Of a stretch of 22,199 nucleotides of DNA, positions 1 through 7,086 are shown piece after piece. Numbering within the stretch: position 1 is the stretch's first letter; each line of letters opens with the position of its first letter. The stretch comes from an uncultured Hungatella sp. Lineage in GTDB: Bacteria > Bacillota > Clostridia > Lachnospirales > Lachnospiraceae. Below the pieces are notes generated by a model. That model saw nothing but the letters and a program-made list of their open reading frames with translations, had not been told where the DNA came from and did not search any database. The position numbers and the translations under genes were made by a program. The stretch covers positions 1-22,199 of the forward strand of contig CAJUPQ010000059.1 of NCBI GenBank assembly GCA_910588505.1, read 5' to 3'.

Positions 1-350
1 TATGACGGAAAATCATCCACAAAGGCAGGTGCAGGAGAGATTCCGAGAGTACATATAAGTACAAGGAGCGGTGTTGATACGCAGGCAGGTCAGCGCCTTA
101 ACAGGTGATGACAAATTTTACCTTGACGGTAGAGTCGCTTTTCCAGGCAAAAAACAGGATTCGCTTGCCCGGAGCCGCAGGGGGTAGTATGATTGTGACA
201 GATATAGACAGGCGGCGTGATATTTGAAAGATGGGTATGGGAAGATCCGGAAGTACAGAGGCGTGGTGCGGCGGGGCATGGACGCTTTTTTGTGTAAGTC
301 GGGTTTTATGGCGCGCGCGAATTTTTAAATTTTAATTTTGGAGGTTGGAT
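1..350. other. Upstream region without an assignable gene
   Basis: No convincing gene was found here. A frame open from base 1 ends at a stop near base 114 and could be the tail of an upstream gene. A second short open stretch ends near 189. Neither resembles a family I recognise. The last 30 bases are A+T-rich and end in a GGAGG ribosome site at 340-344 serving the next gene. A TTGAAA at 224-229 has no properly spaced -10 partner, so no promoter is called. Confidence 0.4.
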
Positions 351-875
351 ATGAGGATTGTGATGATTTTTGACCAGATCCAGTCCGGGCTGGGGACGAA
401 GGATGACAGGATGGTGCCTTTGACAGGGAAAAAGGAGGCTGTGGGGCCGGCTGTGATGATGCAGCCGTTTTTGAAGGAGATCGACGGCCATGTGATGGCC
501 TGTCTGTGCTGCGGCAACGGGACGTATCTGGAGGATCCGGAAGAGGTCAGCAGGAAATTGTGCGCCATGGTGAAGAAGCTGAAGCCGGATGTGGTCATGT
601 GCGGGCCGGCGTTTAACTATGCGGATTACGCGGCTATGTGCGCCAAGGTGGCGGTTGATATTAATAAGAACGGGGACAGCAGGGCATTTGCGGCTATGTC
701 TCAGGAGAATGAGGACGTGATCCGGGAGTACAAAGACAAGGTGATGATCGTGAAAACGCCGAAAAAGGGCGGCATGGGGTTGAATGATTCCCTGAAACAT
801 ATGTGCCAGGTGGCTGAGGCGATGGTGAAGGGAAGCGGGGATCTGGAAAAGCTTAAACAAGAGGTCTGTTTTTAG
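351..875 (+). CDS. GrdB-like single-domain protein (glycine/sarcosine/betaine reductase B family)
   Basis: This 174-aa protein resembles the N-terminal part of GrdB, the substrate-specific subunit of clostridial glycine/sarcosine/betaine reductases. Visible family features are an early short beta-strand and loop (MRIVMIFDQIQSG), a central Cys-Cys-Gly-Asn segment (CLCCGNGTY), and the run KLKPDVVMCGPAFNYADYA. In bona fide GrdB the same region is followed by a long C-terminal domain with a selenocysteine; that domain is absent here and no UGA is read through. It therefore matches the short 'GrdB-related putative oxidoreductase' type seen in Clostridia, whose substrate is not known to me. The ATG at 351 is preferred over a TTG at 345 because GGAGG lies 6 nt upstream. 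The next gene starts 17 nt after its stop, so the two are probably co-transcribed. Confidence 0.6.
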   Translation: MRIVMIFDQIQSGLGTKDDRMVPLTGKKEAVGPAVMMQPFLKEIDGHVMACLCCGNGTYLEDPEEVSRKLCAMVKKLKPDVVMCGPAFNYADYAAMCAKVAVDINKNGDSRAFAAMSQENEDVIREYKDKVMIVKTPKKGGMGLNDSLKHMCQVAEAMVKGSGDLEKLKQEVCF

Positions 876-892
876 GAAAGGGGAATGGTGAT

Positions 893-1849
893 ATGTGGGG
901 AATGATCGCGACGTGGAGAATGGCTCTGGAGGGCGTGACAAAGGGCTGTGAGATGCTGGGCCGGGGACAGAGCGCCGGGGACGCCGTGGAGGCGGCGATC
1001 CGGGAGGTGGAAGATTTTCCGTACTACAAGTCCGTGGGATACGGCGGCCTGCCAAATGAGGAGATGGAGGTGGAGCTGGACGCAGCTTACATGGACGGGG
1101 ATACGCTGTCCATCGGCGCGGTGGCGGCTATCAGGGATTACGCCAATCCGGTGTCCATCGCAAAACGGTTAAGCCAGGAGCAGGTGAACAATGTGCTGGT
1201 AGGCGAGGGGGCGGAGAAATTTGCCCACAAGGAGGGGTTTGAGCGGAAAAATATGCTGACAGACAGGGCAAAGGCTTTTTACCGGAAGCGGAAAAAAGAG
1301 GTGGCCGAGCAGGAGTTAAAGCCCTATTCCGGACATGATACGGTGGGCATGGTGTGTCTGGACCAGAAAGGGACCATGACCGCGGCTACCTCCACCAGCG
1401 GCTTGTTTATGAAGAAGAAAGGGCGGGTCGGGGATTCCCCCATTGCAGGTTCGGGATTTTACGCGGACAGCAAGGTGGGCGGAGCCAGCGCCACAGGGCT
1501 GGGGGAAGATCTGATGAAGGGATGCATTTCCTATGAGATCGTGCGCCTGATGAAGGAAGGGCTTCATCCCCAGGAGGCCTGCGAGCGGGCGGTGAATCTG
1601 CTGGACCAGGAGCTTAAGGAGCGGCGGGGCAAGGCTGGGGATCTGTCTTTGATCGCCATGAACAAGGCCGGGCAGTGGGGCGTTGCCACCAATATTGAGG
1701 GGTTCTCCTTCGCTGTGGCTGTGGAGGGGCAGGAGCCCAAGGTGTACCTGGTGAGGCGGGGCGAGGACGGACACTGCTCTTTTGAGGAGGCGTCTAAGGA
1801 GTGGATGGATGATTACATGAGGACCAGGATGGCTCCGGTGGAGGAGTGA
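893..1849 (+). CDS. Isoaspartyl peptidase / L-asparaginase family Ntn hydrolase (N4-GlcNAc-asparaginase-like)
   Basis: This 318-aa protein belongs to the asparaginase-2/aspartylglucosaminidase family of N-terminal-nucleophile amidohydrolases. Family members cut themselves into alpha and beta chains and hydrolyse asparagine derivatives or isoaspartyl peptides. The self-cleavage signature G-H-D-T-V-G is present; cleavage between Asp149 and Thr150 would free Thr150 as nucleophile. Downstream are the substrate-pocket motifs GRVGDSPIAGSGFYAD and GGASATGLGED. The N-terminal run AGDAVEAAI and the YKSVGYGGLPN stretch are also typical. The length matches the family. It starts at ATG 893, about 8 nt after a purine-rich AAGGGG. 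A hairpin with a short T run (1877-1908) follows. The neighbouring dipeptidase suggests peptide or amino-acid salvage. Confidence 0.85.
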   Translation: MWGMIATWRMALEGVTKGCEMLGRGQSAGDAVEAAIREVEDFPYYKSVGYGGLPNEEMEVELDAAYMDGDTLSIGAVAAIRDYANPVSIAKRLSQEQVNNVLVGEGAEKFAHKEGFERKNMLTDRAKAFYRKRKKEVAEQELKPYSGHDTVGMVCLDQKGTMTAATSTSGLFMKKKGRVGDSPIAGSGFYADSKVGGASATGLGEDLMKGCISYEIVRLMKEGLHPQEACERAVNLLDQELKERRGKAGDLSLIAMNKAGQWGVATNIEGFSFAVAVEGQEPKVYLVRRGEDGHCSFEEASKEWMDDYMRTRMAPVEE

Positions 1850-1876
1850 TTCGGGGCGTAATGGTTGGGGAAAGGC

Positions 1877-1910
1877 AAAGCCGGGAGAGATACAGGTTCC
1901 CGGCTTTTGT
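1877..1910 (+). terminator. Probable intrinsic terminator
   Basis: A perfect 10-bp stem (AAAGCCGGGA at 1877-1886 with TCCCGGCTTT at 1898-1907) has an 11-nt loop and runs into TTTT. It sits between the asparaginase-family gene and the dipeptidase gene. The U tract is short, so termination may be partial. Confidence 0.6.
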
Positions 1911-1973
1911 CCAAAGCGTTGTATGTTTGACAGGATGCCGGACCCCGAAAAATTGCGGGAAAGGAAGGGCGAG

Positions 1974-3074
1974 ATGGAGGAGAAGATCCTAAGTAAGGTG
2001 GAGAGCCTGGAAGAACAGATGATCCAGGGGATCCTGGAGCTGGTGAAGATCGACAGCGTGGAGAGAGAGGCAGAGTGTGGGGCTCCTTTTGGGGCTGGGG
2101 TGAGGGAGGCCCTTTTAAAGGCTTTGGAGCTGGGGGAGAGACTGGGATTTCGGTCCGTGAACCTGGATAACCATATCGGGTATGTGGAGTATGGGCAGGG
2201 GGAGGATTATGTCTGCGCCATGGGCCATGTGGACGTGGTGCCTGTGGGGGACGGGTGGAGACATCCGCCGTTTAGCGGGTACATGGAGGACGGCGTGATC
2301 TACAGCCGGGGAGTCCTGGACAATAAAGGACCCATCCTCACCTGCCTTTATGGGCTGTACGCCTTAAAGGAGCTGGGGTTTGAGCCAAAGCACAGGATCC
2401 GGATCATCTTTGGGTGCGACGAGGAGTCGGGGTTTGAGGACCTTGCGTATTATCTGGAGAGGGAGAAACCGCCTGTGTACGGTTTTACGCCGGACTGCAA
2501 ATTCCCTGTGGTCTATGCGGAGCGGGGAAGGGCTCTGATCCGGGTTAAGGGACAGGAGCTGGAGCCGTTTTTTGCCTTTGTCACCGAGTATTTTATCGGG
2601 GCCAAGAACACGGGGGACCGGCTGGGCATTGATTTTTGCCATGAGGAGTACGGGGTCATGGAGATGCGGGGGTACAAGCTGGGGGTGGAGGATGGAACGC
2701 CTTATTTTGAGGCGGCCTTAAGCTATCCGGCGGGCCGCGGTGTGGGAGAGCTCCTGGAGCGGATCAGAGAAAAGGCCGGGGAGCTGGAGGTTGTGCTGGT
2801 GAAGAATTATGATCCGGTGGTGTTTGACAAGGAAAGCCCTATGGTCCAGGCCTTGACCCAGTGTTATGAGAAGGTGACAGGGGTGGAGGGAAAGCCGGTG
2901 ACTACCACAGGCGGCACCTACGCCAAGGCCATGCCGGGGATCGTTCCCTTTGGACCCAGCTTTCCGGGGCAGAAGGGCATCGGCCACAATCCCAATGAGT
3001 GGATGGCTGTGGATGACCTGATGAAAAACGCGAAAATTTATGCTCTGGGGCTGTACCGTTTGGGAAATTTGTGA
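1974..3074 (+). CDS. M20-family (Sapep/PepV-like) metallo-dipeptidase, short form
   Basis: This 366-aa cytoplasmic zinc or manganese dipeptidase is of the M20A/Sapep type. The metal-site motifs are all visible: GHVDVVPVGDGW (His85, Asp87), GVLDNKGP (Asp116), CDEESG (Glu150 catalytic, Glu151), TPDCKFP, and a C-terminal GIGHNPNEW histidine. Start 1974 is chosen because AAGGAAGGG lies just upstream and the sequence MEEKILSKVESLEEQ matches the usual family N-terminus. An in-frame ATG at 1923 has no ribosome site and lies right behind the preceding terminator. The protein is roughly 90 residues shorter than typical PepV/Sapep enzymes. The shortage falls in the lid/dimerisation region, where the usual APNMVPD-type segment is missing after RGRALIRVKG. 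The catalytic domain looks intact, so activity is likely but specificity may differ. Confidence 0.8.
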   Translation: MEEKILSKVESLEEQMIQGILELVKIDSVEREAECGAPFGAGVREALLKALELGERLGFRSVNLDNHIGYVEYGQGEDYVCAMGHVDVVPVGDGWRHPPFSGYMEDGVIYSRGVLDNKGPILTCLYGLYALKELGFEPKHRIRIIFGCDEESGFEDLAYYLEREKPPVYGFTPDCKFPVVYAERGRALIRVKGQELEPFFAFVTEYFIGAKNTGDRLGIDFCHEEYGVMEMRGYKLGVEDGTPYFEAALSYPAGRGVGELLERIREKAGELEVVLVKNYDPVVFDKESPMVQALTQCYEKVTGVEGKPVTTTGGTYAKAMPGIVPFGPSFPGQKGIGHNPNEWMAVDDLMKNAKIYALGLYRLGNL

Positions 3075-3122
3075 TAGAATGTGCCATAGAAATGTGTTTG
3101 CGTGAAAATGGAGGGAGCGCTT

Positions 3123-3866
3123 ATGGGTGTGCTTGCGGAGATCTGCTGCGGCAGTTATTATGACGCCAAGCAGGCGGCTTTGGGCGGAGCCAAGCGGATC
3201 GAGCTGAACGGGGCTCTGATGCTTGGAGGGCTGACGCCTACGGCTGCCACGGTTTACATGGTGAAGCAGGAGTTTGATCTGAAGGTCATTGCCATGGTGC
3301 GGCCCAGAGGGGCCGGGTTCTGCTATCTGGATGAGGAGTTTACCGTTATGGAGCGGGAGTGCCGGGAGGTTCTTGCGGCCGGGGCGGACGGGGTTGCCTT
3401 TGGGTGTTTAAAGGCGGACGGCTCTCTGGATGTGGAGCGGAATCAGAGACTTGTGGATCTGATCAAGTGCGTGGGCAAGGAGGCGGTTTTCCACCGGGCT
3501 TTTGACTGCACCGCGGATCCTTTTCAGGCTGCAAAGCAGCTGATCGGGCTGGAGGTTGACCGGCTTTTGACCAGCGGACAAAAGCCAAAGGCCATGGAGG
3601 GCAGGGATCTGATCCGGAGCCTTCAGGAGAGGTTTGGCAAAAATATAGAGATCCTGGCAGGAAGCGGGGTTAACGCTGGAAACGCCAGGGAACTTGCAGA
3701 GTACACAGGCATCAGCCAGGTACACAGCTCCTGCAAAACATGGATCCAGGACGCCACCACGGTGAAGAACGGGGTGTCCTACAGCATCGCGGGCGGAGAT
3801 CTGGCCATGTGCTATGACGCGGTGTCCAGGGAGCTGGTGAAAGAGCTGGTAGACAGCTTGAGATAA
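3123..3866 (+). CDS. cutC: CutC-family TIM-barrel protein
   Basis: This 247-aa member of the CutC family is historically called a copper homeostasis protein, though a direct copper role is not firmly established in most bacteria. Signature segments are EICCGSYYDAKQAALGGAKRIEL near the N-terminus, then GGLTPT, VRPRGAGFCY, GADGVAFGCL, VFHRAFD and ILAGSGVNAGNA, in the order of a TIM barrel. Start ATG 3123 has GGAGG 8 nt upstream at 3110-3114; an in-frame GTG at 3102 lacks a ribosome site. The gene follows the dipeptidase after 48 nt and precedes the YitT gene by 36 nt, consistent with one transcript. Confidence 0.85.
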   Translation: MGVLAEICCGSYYDAKQAALGGAKRIELNGALMLGGLTPTAATVYMVKQEFDLKVIAMVRPRGAGFCYLDEEFTVMERECREVLAAGADGVAFGCLKADGSLDVERNQRLVDLIKCVGKEAVFHRAFDCTADPFQAAKQLIGLEVDRLLTSGQKPKAMEGRDLIRSLQERFGKNIEILAGSGVNAGNARELAEYTGISQVHSSCKTWIQDATTVKNGVSYSIAGGDLAMCYDAVSRELVKELVDSLR

Positions 3867-3902
3867 GATTTTCAGGAATTTTGATACGGAGAGGAAATAG
3901 TG

Positions 3903-4751
3903 ATGAAGAAACGGTATTTTATCATGACAGCCGCGGTGGTTGCTTCGGCGTTTTTGCAGGCATTTACCATGAATCTGTTTTTGGAGCCGGTGCAGCTTCT
4001 GCCCAGCGGGTTTACGGGGATCGCGAGCCTGCTTTCCAAGATCACAGGATTGTTTGGATTTCATTTTTCCACGTCCGTTGGCATGGTGGTCTTAAATATT
4101 CCGGTGGCCATGTTCTGTTACCAGCACATCGGAAAAAAATTCGTCTTGTTTTCCATGCTGCAGGTGGTGCTGTCCAGTATTTTTCTGCAGGTTATAAAGA
4201 GCGAGCCGCTGTTTGATGACGTGCTTTTGAATATCTGTTTCGGAGGGTTCCTCTACGGGCTGGCTATTTCCATCGCTTTAAAGGGCAATGCGTCCACAGC
4301 CGGCATGGACTTTATCGCGCTGTATGTGTCAAACCGCCTTGGCAAGTCCATTTGGCAGTATGTGTTTATCTTTAACTGCGGGCTTTTGTGTATTTTCGGT
4401 ATGCTGTTTGGGTGGGAGCACGCAGGGTATTCCATTTTGTTCCAGTTTATCTCCACCAAGACCATCGATAACTTTTATCACCGGTTTAAGCGGGTGACGC
4501 TGCAGATCACCACCCAGATGCCAAAAGAGGTGGTGAAGGAGTTTGTCAGCACCTGCCGCCACGGGATCTCCGTGGTGGAGGGGTACGGCGGCTACAGCGG
4601 GAAGAAGATGAGTCTTCTCCACACCGTGGTGTCCACCTATGAGGTTCATGATATTATGATGCATCTTCGGAAGGTTGACCCGGCGCTGATCGTGAATGTG
4701 ATGCCTACGGAGACGTTTATCGGGTCGTTTTATCAGAAGCCGCTGGATTAG
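3903..4751 (+). CDS. YitT family membrane protein (DUF161 + DUF2179)
   Basis: This 282-aa integral membrane protein has an N-terminal block of about five hydrophobic helices (roughly residues 5-165). Typical YitT features include AFTMNLFLEPVQLLPSGFTGIASLL and the glycine-rich GGFLYGLAISIALKGNASTAGMDFIA. A soluble C-terminal DUF2179 domain (about residues 200-275) contains GISVVEGYGGYSGKKM and VDPALIVNVMPTE. The transported or sensed substrate is unknown; the C-terminal domain is thought to bind a ligand. ATG 3903 follows a GAGAGGA ribosome site; GTG 3900 is a possible alternative. The broken copy of a 64-aa gene begins only 17 nt after the stop. Confidence 0.85.
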   Translation: MKKRYFIMTAAVVASAFLQAFTMNLFLEPVQLLPSGFTGIASLLSKITGLFGFHFSTSVGMVVLNIPVAMFCYQHIGKKFVLFSMLQVVLSSIFLQVIKSEPLFDDVLLNICFGGFLYGLAISIALKGNASTAGMDFIALYVSNRLGKSIWQYVFIFNCGLLCIFGMLFGWEHAGYSILFQFISTKTIDNFYHRFKRVTLQITTQMPKEVVKEFVSTCRHGISVVEGYGGYSGKKMSLLHTVVSTYEVHDIMMHLRKVDPALIVNVMPTETFIGSFYQKPLD

Positions 4752-4767
4752 AGCGGGAGATGAAAAT

Positions 4768-4960
4768 ATGCCATCTACGGATTTAGAGATTGTGAAAGAC
4801 GGGATTGACAATTTTAAGGAAATGCAAGAATATGTTTTTGGCAAAAGAAGAAAATGCTGAAAAGACATATACAAAATTAAAAAGGAAATACCTTGCATTG
4901 AAAGTGATTTTAAATGTTGCAGGTGTAAACCTTACAGAAATTGATGAAATCAAAGAGTAA
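4768..4960 (+). pseudogene. Frameshifted copy of the 64-aa hypothetical gene
   Basis: This is the same gene as the intact one at 6496-6690 but with two bases missing: copy 2 reads ATATATG where this copy reads ATATG, near 4830. The frame therefore ends after about 31 codons at a TGA near 4858. The region downstream of the deletion still aligns with the intact copy, including the final codons IDEIKE. It follows the YitT stop by 17 nt with only a weak ribosome site. Confidence 0.8.
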
Positions 4961-4963
4961 ACA

Positions 4964-5010
4964 AATCGGGGCGCGAGTCTATTATATATAGCTTACGTCC
5001 TGATTTTATT
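4964..5010 (+). terminator. Terminator-like hairpin of copy 1
   Basis: A 14-position stem (4964-4977 with 4992-5005) has several G-U pairs and one C/A mismatch, followed by TTATT. The loop TCTATTATATATAG can pair further. It is the degenerate counterpart of the hairpin at 6694-6740. Confidence 0.55.
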
Positions 5011-5185
5011 GTAGGAGGGCAGGGAAGATATGGCAATTAGGACGAAAGATGAGCTATCACAGGCGGTGAATGATGCTATTTATATGCATAGGTAGAAGGA
5101 AAGAGCTATGAGAACTTAAACTTCCGCATTAAAAGCCAGTTACCATTCAGCCATGATCAGACCCGCTTTGCCGGCCTCTTTTTTG
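5011..5185 (+). other. Intergenic remnant with a 21-codon reading frame
   Basis: A tiny frame (5030-5095; MAIRTKDELSQAVNDAIYMH...) sits behind a good AGGAGGGCAGGG ribosome site but stops after 21 codons. It looks like the 5' remnant of a lost gene. The rest, up to the promoter of the DUF2971 gene, shows no recognisable feature except a C+T-rich stretch ending in TTTTTTG near 5184. Confidence 0.4.
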
Positions 5186-5214
5186 TTGAAAAGCTCCATG
5201 GTATTTGATATAAT
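5186..5214 (+). promoter_or_regulatory. SigA-type promoter for the DUF2971 gene
   Basis: TTGAAA (5186-5191) and TATAAT (5209-5214) are separated by exactly 17 nt, giving a near-consensus housekeeping promoter with a start of transcription near 5221. It fixes the coding start downstream of 5221 and rules out an upstream in-frame start at 5153. Confidence 0.8.
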
Positions 5215-5248
5215 TTCAACACAAGGACAAATGAGCGGGGAGAGGTCT

Positions 5249-6295
5249 ATGGCGATTTTAGATGAGTACCAGGAACACTGCCGGATCCTGGCGGAGAACG
5301 GGGACCCCTTAAGCGGGATTTCTCTGCTGATTAATCAGTTTGATCTGATCAGCAGGTCGGATGTGTACCACTACACAGATATCAACGGTTTTATCAGCAT
5401 CATGCAGAAGCGGGAGCTGTGGGCGTCCCACATTGCTTTTATGAATGACAAGTCCGAGTATCTTCACGGCAAGGAGCTGTTTCAGCGGCAGCTTCGGGGG
5501 AAGATGGCCTCTGTGCAGGGGCGGGAGGGCGAGTTTCTGCGGCAGGTCATCAAGGGCCTGGACAATGAGCTGTCCGACGGATTTTTTACAGCCTCCAGCA
5601 AGGATGTGTTCTCCCTAAGCTTTTCCCACGCCCGGGATTCCCTGGAGATGTGGAGAGGGTACGGGAAGAACAGCGGCATCGCCATAGGGTTTTCTCACAG
5701 CAAATGCGCTTCCCTGCCGGGTATGTGCCTGATCCGCAGGGAGATGTATGAGCGCCTTCTGGCACAGTATAAGGGAAACGCCCGCCAGGTGTACCCAAAA
5801 TACGAGCAGGGTTTCATCCCCTGGAGAGTTTTGTATGACGATGAGAAGAAGGTGGAACTGGTGGACTCCACCATTGAGCTGGGGCTTAGCTGTTTTCGGA
5901 ATCAGAGCAAAGCTAACCGAAAGAGAGGGTATGTTGTGGGGATCCAGTTTTTGCTGGACATGATCTTCTACCTGATCCCGTTTTTCAAGCACCGGGGATT
6001 TTCCGGGGAGGAGGAATGCCGTATCGTGGAGCATTTCGTCAAGACGGAGGGAGACCACAAGTGCGACATCCAGTTTCACGAGCGGGGCGGCATCGCCCTG
6101 CCCTTTATCCGGTACAAGATGATGGATAAATACTGCCGCCCTCTGGAGCAGATGCCCATCCATGAGATCGTGGTAGGGCCCGGGGTGAAGCAGGACAAGG
6201 TGATCGAGAGCGTAAAATATTTTCTGGAGAGAAATGAGATGGCATATCTGGCGGAGAAGGTCAGGGCGTCGAATATTCCCTATATTCAGACGTAG
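5249..6295 (+). CDS. DUF2971 domain-containing protein
   Basis: This 348-aa soluble protein matches the DUF2971 pattern. An N-terminal YHYTDINGFISIM (Tyr40-His41-Tyr42-Thr43) is followed by LWASHIAFMNDKSEY. Then come FSLSFSHARDSLEMWRGYG, GIAIGF, a YEQGFIPWRVLYDD stretch, FSGEEECRIV (Glu254-256, Arg258) and a C-terminal HEIVVGPGV. The function is unknown. The H/Y-Y...E-type spacing faintly recalls ADP-ribosyltransferase-like folds, but that is only a guess. ATG 5249 is used because GGGGAG lies 6 nt upstream; ATG 5231 is an alternative. The gene is monocistronic, with its own promoter, and lies between two copies of a small duplicated module, which suggests an inserted or shuffled cassette. Base composition is like the housekeeping genes. 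Confidence 0.75.
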   Translation: MAILDEYQEHCRILAENGDPLSGISLLINQFDLISRSDVYHYTDINGFISIMQKRELWASHIAFMNDKSEYLHGKELFQRQLRGKMASVQGREGEFLRQVIKGLDNELSDGFFTASSKDVFSLSFSHARDSLEMWRGYGKNSGIAIGFSHSKCASLPGMCLIRREMYERLLAQYKGNARQVYPKYEQGFIPWRVLYDDEKKVELVDSTIELGLSCFRNQSKANRKRGYVVGIQFLLDMIFYLIPFFKHRGFSGEEECRIVEHFVKTEGDHKCDIQFHERGGIALPFIRYKMMDKYCRPLEQMPIHEIVVGPGVKQDKVIESVKYFLERNEMAYLAEKVRASNIPYIQT

Positions 6296-6348
6296 TTGCT
6301 GGTTAGGAACTTTTGGCTGTATAAATTACTGCTGATAAAACAGAGTTA

Positions 6349-6377
6349 TAACAGTCCGGATAACCTTTGAACTGTTA
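6349..6377 (+). repeat. 29-nt hairpin repeat, copy A
   Basis: TAACAGTCCG (6349-6358) and TGAACTGTTA (6368-6377) flank the loop GATAACCTT. Seven outer pairs are perfect, then one mismatch, one pair and a G-U. The element matches 25 of 29 bases of the hairpin at 18861-18889, with the same loop length. No T tract follows, so it is not a standard terminator. Confidence 0.6.
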
Positions 6378-6420
6378 CACAAAGTTCCCATTTTCAACAA
6401 AATATTTTCACAGGGGATAA

Positions 6421-6449
6421 TAGACTTTGCGTCCTGGTTATGGTATACT
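6421..6449 (+). promoter_or_regulatory. Extended -10 promoter for the 64-aa gene
   Basis: TATACT (6444-6449) is preceded by TG at 6441-6442 with one base between, an extended -10. A weak -35 (TAGACT, 6421-6426) lies 17 nt upstream. Transcription would start near 6456, about 40 nt before the coding start. Confidence 0.55.
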
Positions 6450-6495
6450 TAATGTGGCAGGAAATAATAATTTCCTATATTCAGGAGGTGAAAAT

Positions 6496-6690
6496 ATGCC
6501 ATCTACTAATTTAGAGATTGCGAAAGATGCAATTGACAATTTTAAAGAAATACAAGAATATATGTTTTTGGCAAAAGAAGAAAATGCTGAAAAGACATAT
6601 ACAAAATTAAAAAAGAAATATCTTGCATTGAAAGCGATTTTAAATGTTGCAGGTGTAAATCTCACAGAAATTGATGAAATCAAAGAGTAA
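6496..6690 (+). CDS. Small hypothetical protein (64 aa), duplicated locally
   Basis: The 64-aa protein begins MPSTNLEIAKDAIDNFKEIQ and ends GVNLTEIDEIKE. It is charged, with no membrane segment or signal peptide, and is predicted by eye to be largely helical (alternating Lys/Glu with hydrophobic i, i+3/4 positions such as YTKLKKKYLALKAIL). I do not recognise a family. The start is well supported by AGGAGG at 6483-6488 with 7-nt spacing and an upstream extended -10 promoter. It is followed 3 nt later by a strong terminator hairpin, so it is a self-contained transcription unit. Its copy at 4768-4960 is frameshifted. Retention of one intact copy with its own promoter and terminator argues it is a real gene. 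Confidence 0.65.
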   Translation: MPSTNLEIAKDAIDNFKEIQEYMFLAKEENAEKTYTKLKKKYLALKAILNVAGVNLTEIDEIKE

Positions 6691-6693
6691 ACA

Positions 6694-6740
6694 AATCGGG
6701 GCGTGAGTCTATTATATATAGCTTGCGTCCTGATTTTATT
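6694..6740 (+). terminator. Intrinsic terminator of the 64-aa gene
   Basis: AATCGGGGCGTGAG (6694-6707) pairs along all 14 positions with CTTGCGTCCTGATT (6722-6735), counting four G-U pairs, and is followed by TTATTT. The loop can extend the stem with CTAT/ATAG. Confidence 0.75.
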
Positions 6741-6849
6741 TGAACAATTTGGAGGCACATACTGAAAGAAAAGGGACATCTCTCCTCCCCTGTCGGGCAT
6801 CACGACAACCTCCGCCTTTGCTCACTAAACTAAACATCAATTCAGATCC

Positions 6850-6898
6850 TCTGCGAATAGCAGTCAGCCCCGGCATGATTCTTTCTTTAGTTCGCAGA
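6850..6898. repeat. 8-bp inverted repeat in the intergenic region
   Basis: TCTGCGAA (6850-6857) is repeated inverted as TTCGCAGA (6891-6898). It lies just upstream of the promoter of the nucleoside importer and could be an operator or a long-loop hairpin. The remainder of 6741-6900 shows no gene. Confidence 0.3.
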
Positions 6899-6924
6899 AA
6901 GTTCTATGCACATTGGCCAAAATG

Positions 6925-6933
6925 TGTTATAAT
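6925..6933 (+). promoter_or_regulatory. Extended -10 promoter of the nucleoside import operon
   Basis: TGTTATAAT at 6925-6933 is a perfect extended -10 (TGnTATAAT). No good -35 is seen at the usual distance. Transcription would begin near 6940, giving a leader of about 147 nt. Confidence 0.65.
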
Positions 6934-6939
6934 CCAAAG

Positions 6940-7070
6940 TGTGCCGGGTCCGGCCTGCTTTAAGGAAGGGACGTAAGGCAGGACAGCCCCGGAGGATAGC
7001 CGGGAGTACCGGCGGGATGCAGCCCCAAAGTCCGGAGAAGCGCCGGAAGTTTTGGGAGGAAAGCACAGAT
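6940..7070 (+). promoter_or_regulatory. Structured G+C-rich leader RNA, unidentified
   Basis: The leader holds several potential stems: CCTGC (6954-6958)/GCAGG with an internal AAGG loop, CCCGG/CCGGG around AGGATAG, and a longer hairpin in which CCCAAA and TTTGGG enclose TCCGG/CCGGA (about 7023-7056). The ribosome site AAGGAGG follows at about 7074. No purine-riboswitch core or other class I know could be matched. Its place before a nucleoside importer suggests a regulatory leader; the ligand, if any, is unknown. Confidence 0.4.
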
Positions 7071-7086
7071 ACAAGGAGGAAATGTA

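Larger units (their letters stand above)
4756..5010 (+). repeat. Direct-repeat module, copy 1 (small gene plus terminator)
   Basis: This 255-nt stretch matches 6484-6740 almost base for base, from the ribosome-site region through the 3' hairpin and its ATTTTATT tail, and then the two copies diverge abruptly. It differs by scattered substitutions and a 2-nt deletion. The sequence upstream is the end of the YitT gene, so this copy lacks the promoter present before copy 2. Confidence 0.85.
6484..6740 (+). repeat. Direct-repeat module, copy 2 (intact)
   Basis: This is the intact 257-nt version of the module at 4756-5010: ribosome site, 64-aa gene and terminator. The two copies are in direct orientation about 1.7 kb apart and enclose the DUF2971 gene. 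Confidence 0.85.

Noticed and set aside
5153..5248. A longer N-terminus for the DUF2971 protein starting at 5153
   Set aside because: The near-consensus promoter 5186-5214 lies inside this extension, and it has no ribosome site; the start at 5249 has both.
6940..7080. Purine (guanine/adenine/2'-deoxyguanosine) riboswitch
   Set aside because: The conserved three-way-junction core and loop sequences of that class could not be found; only generic stems are present.
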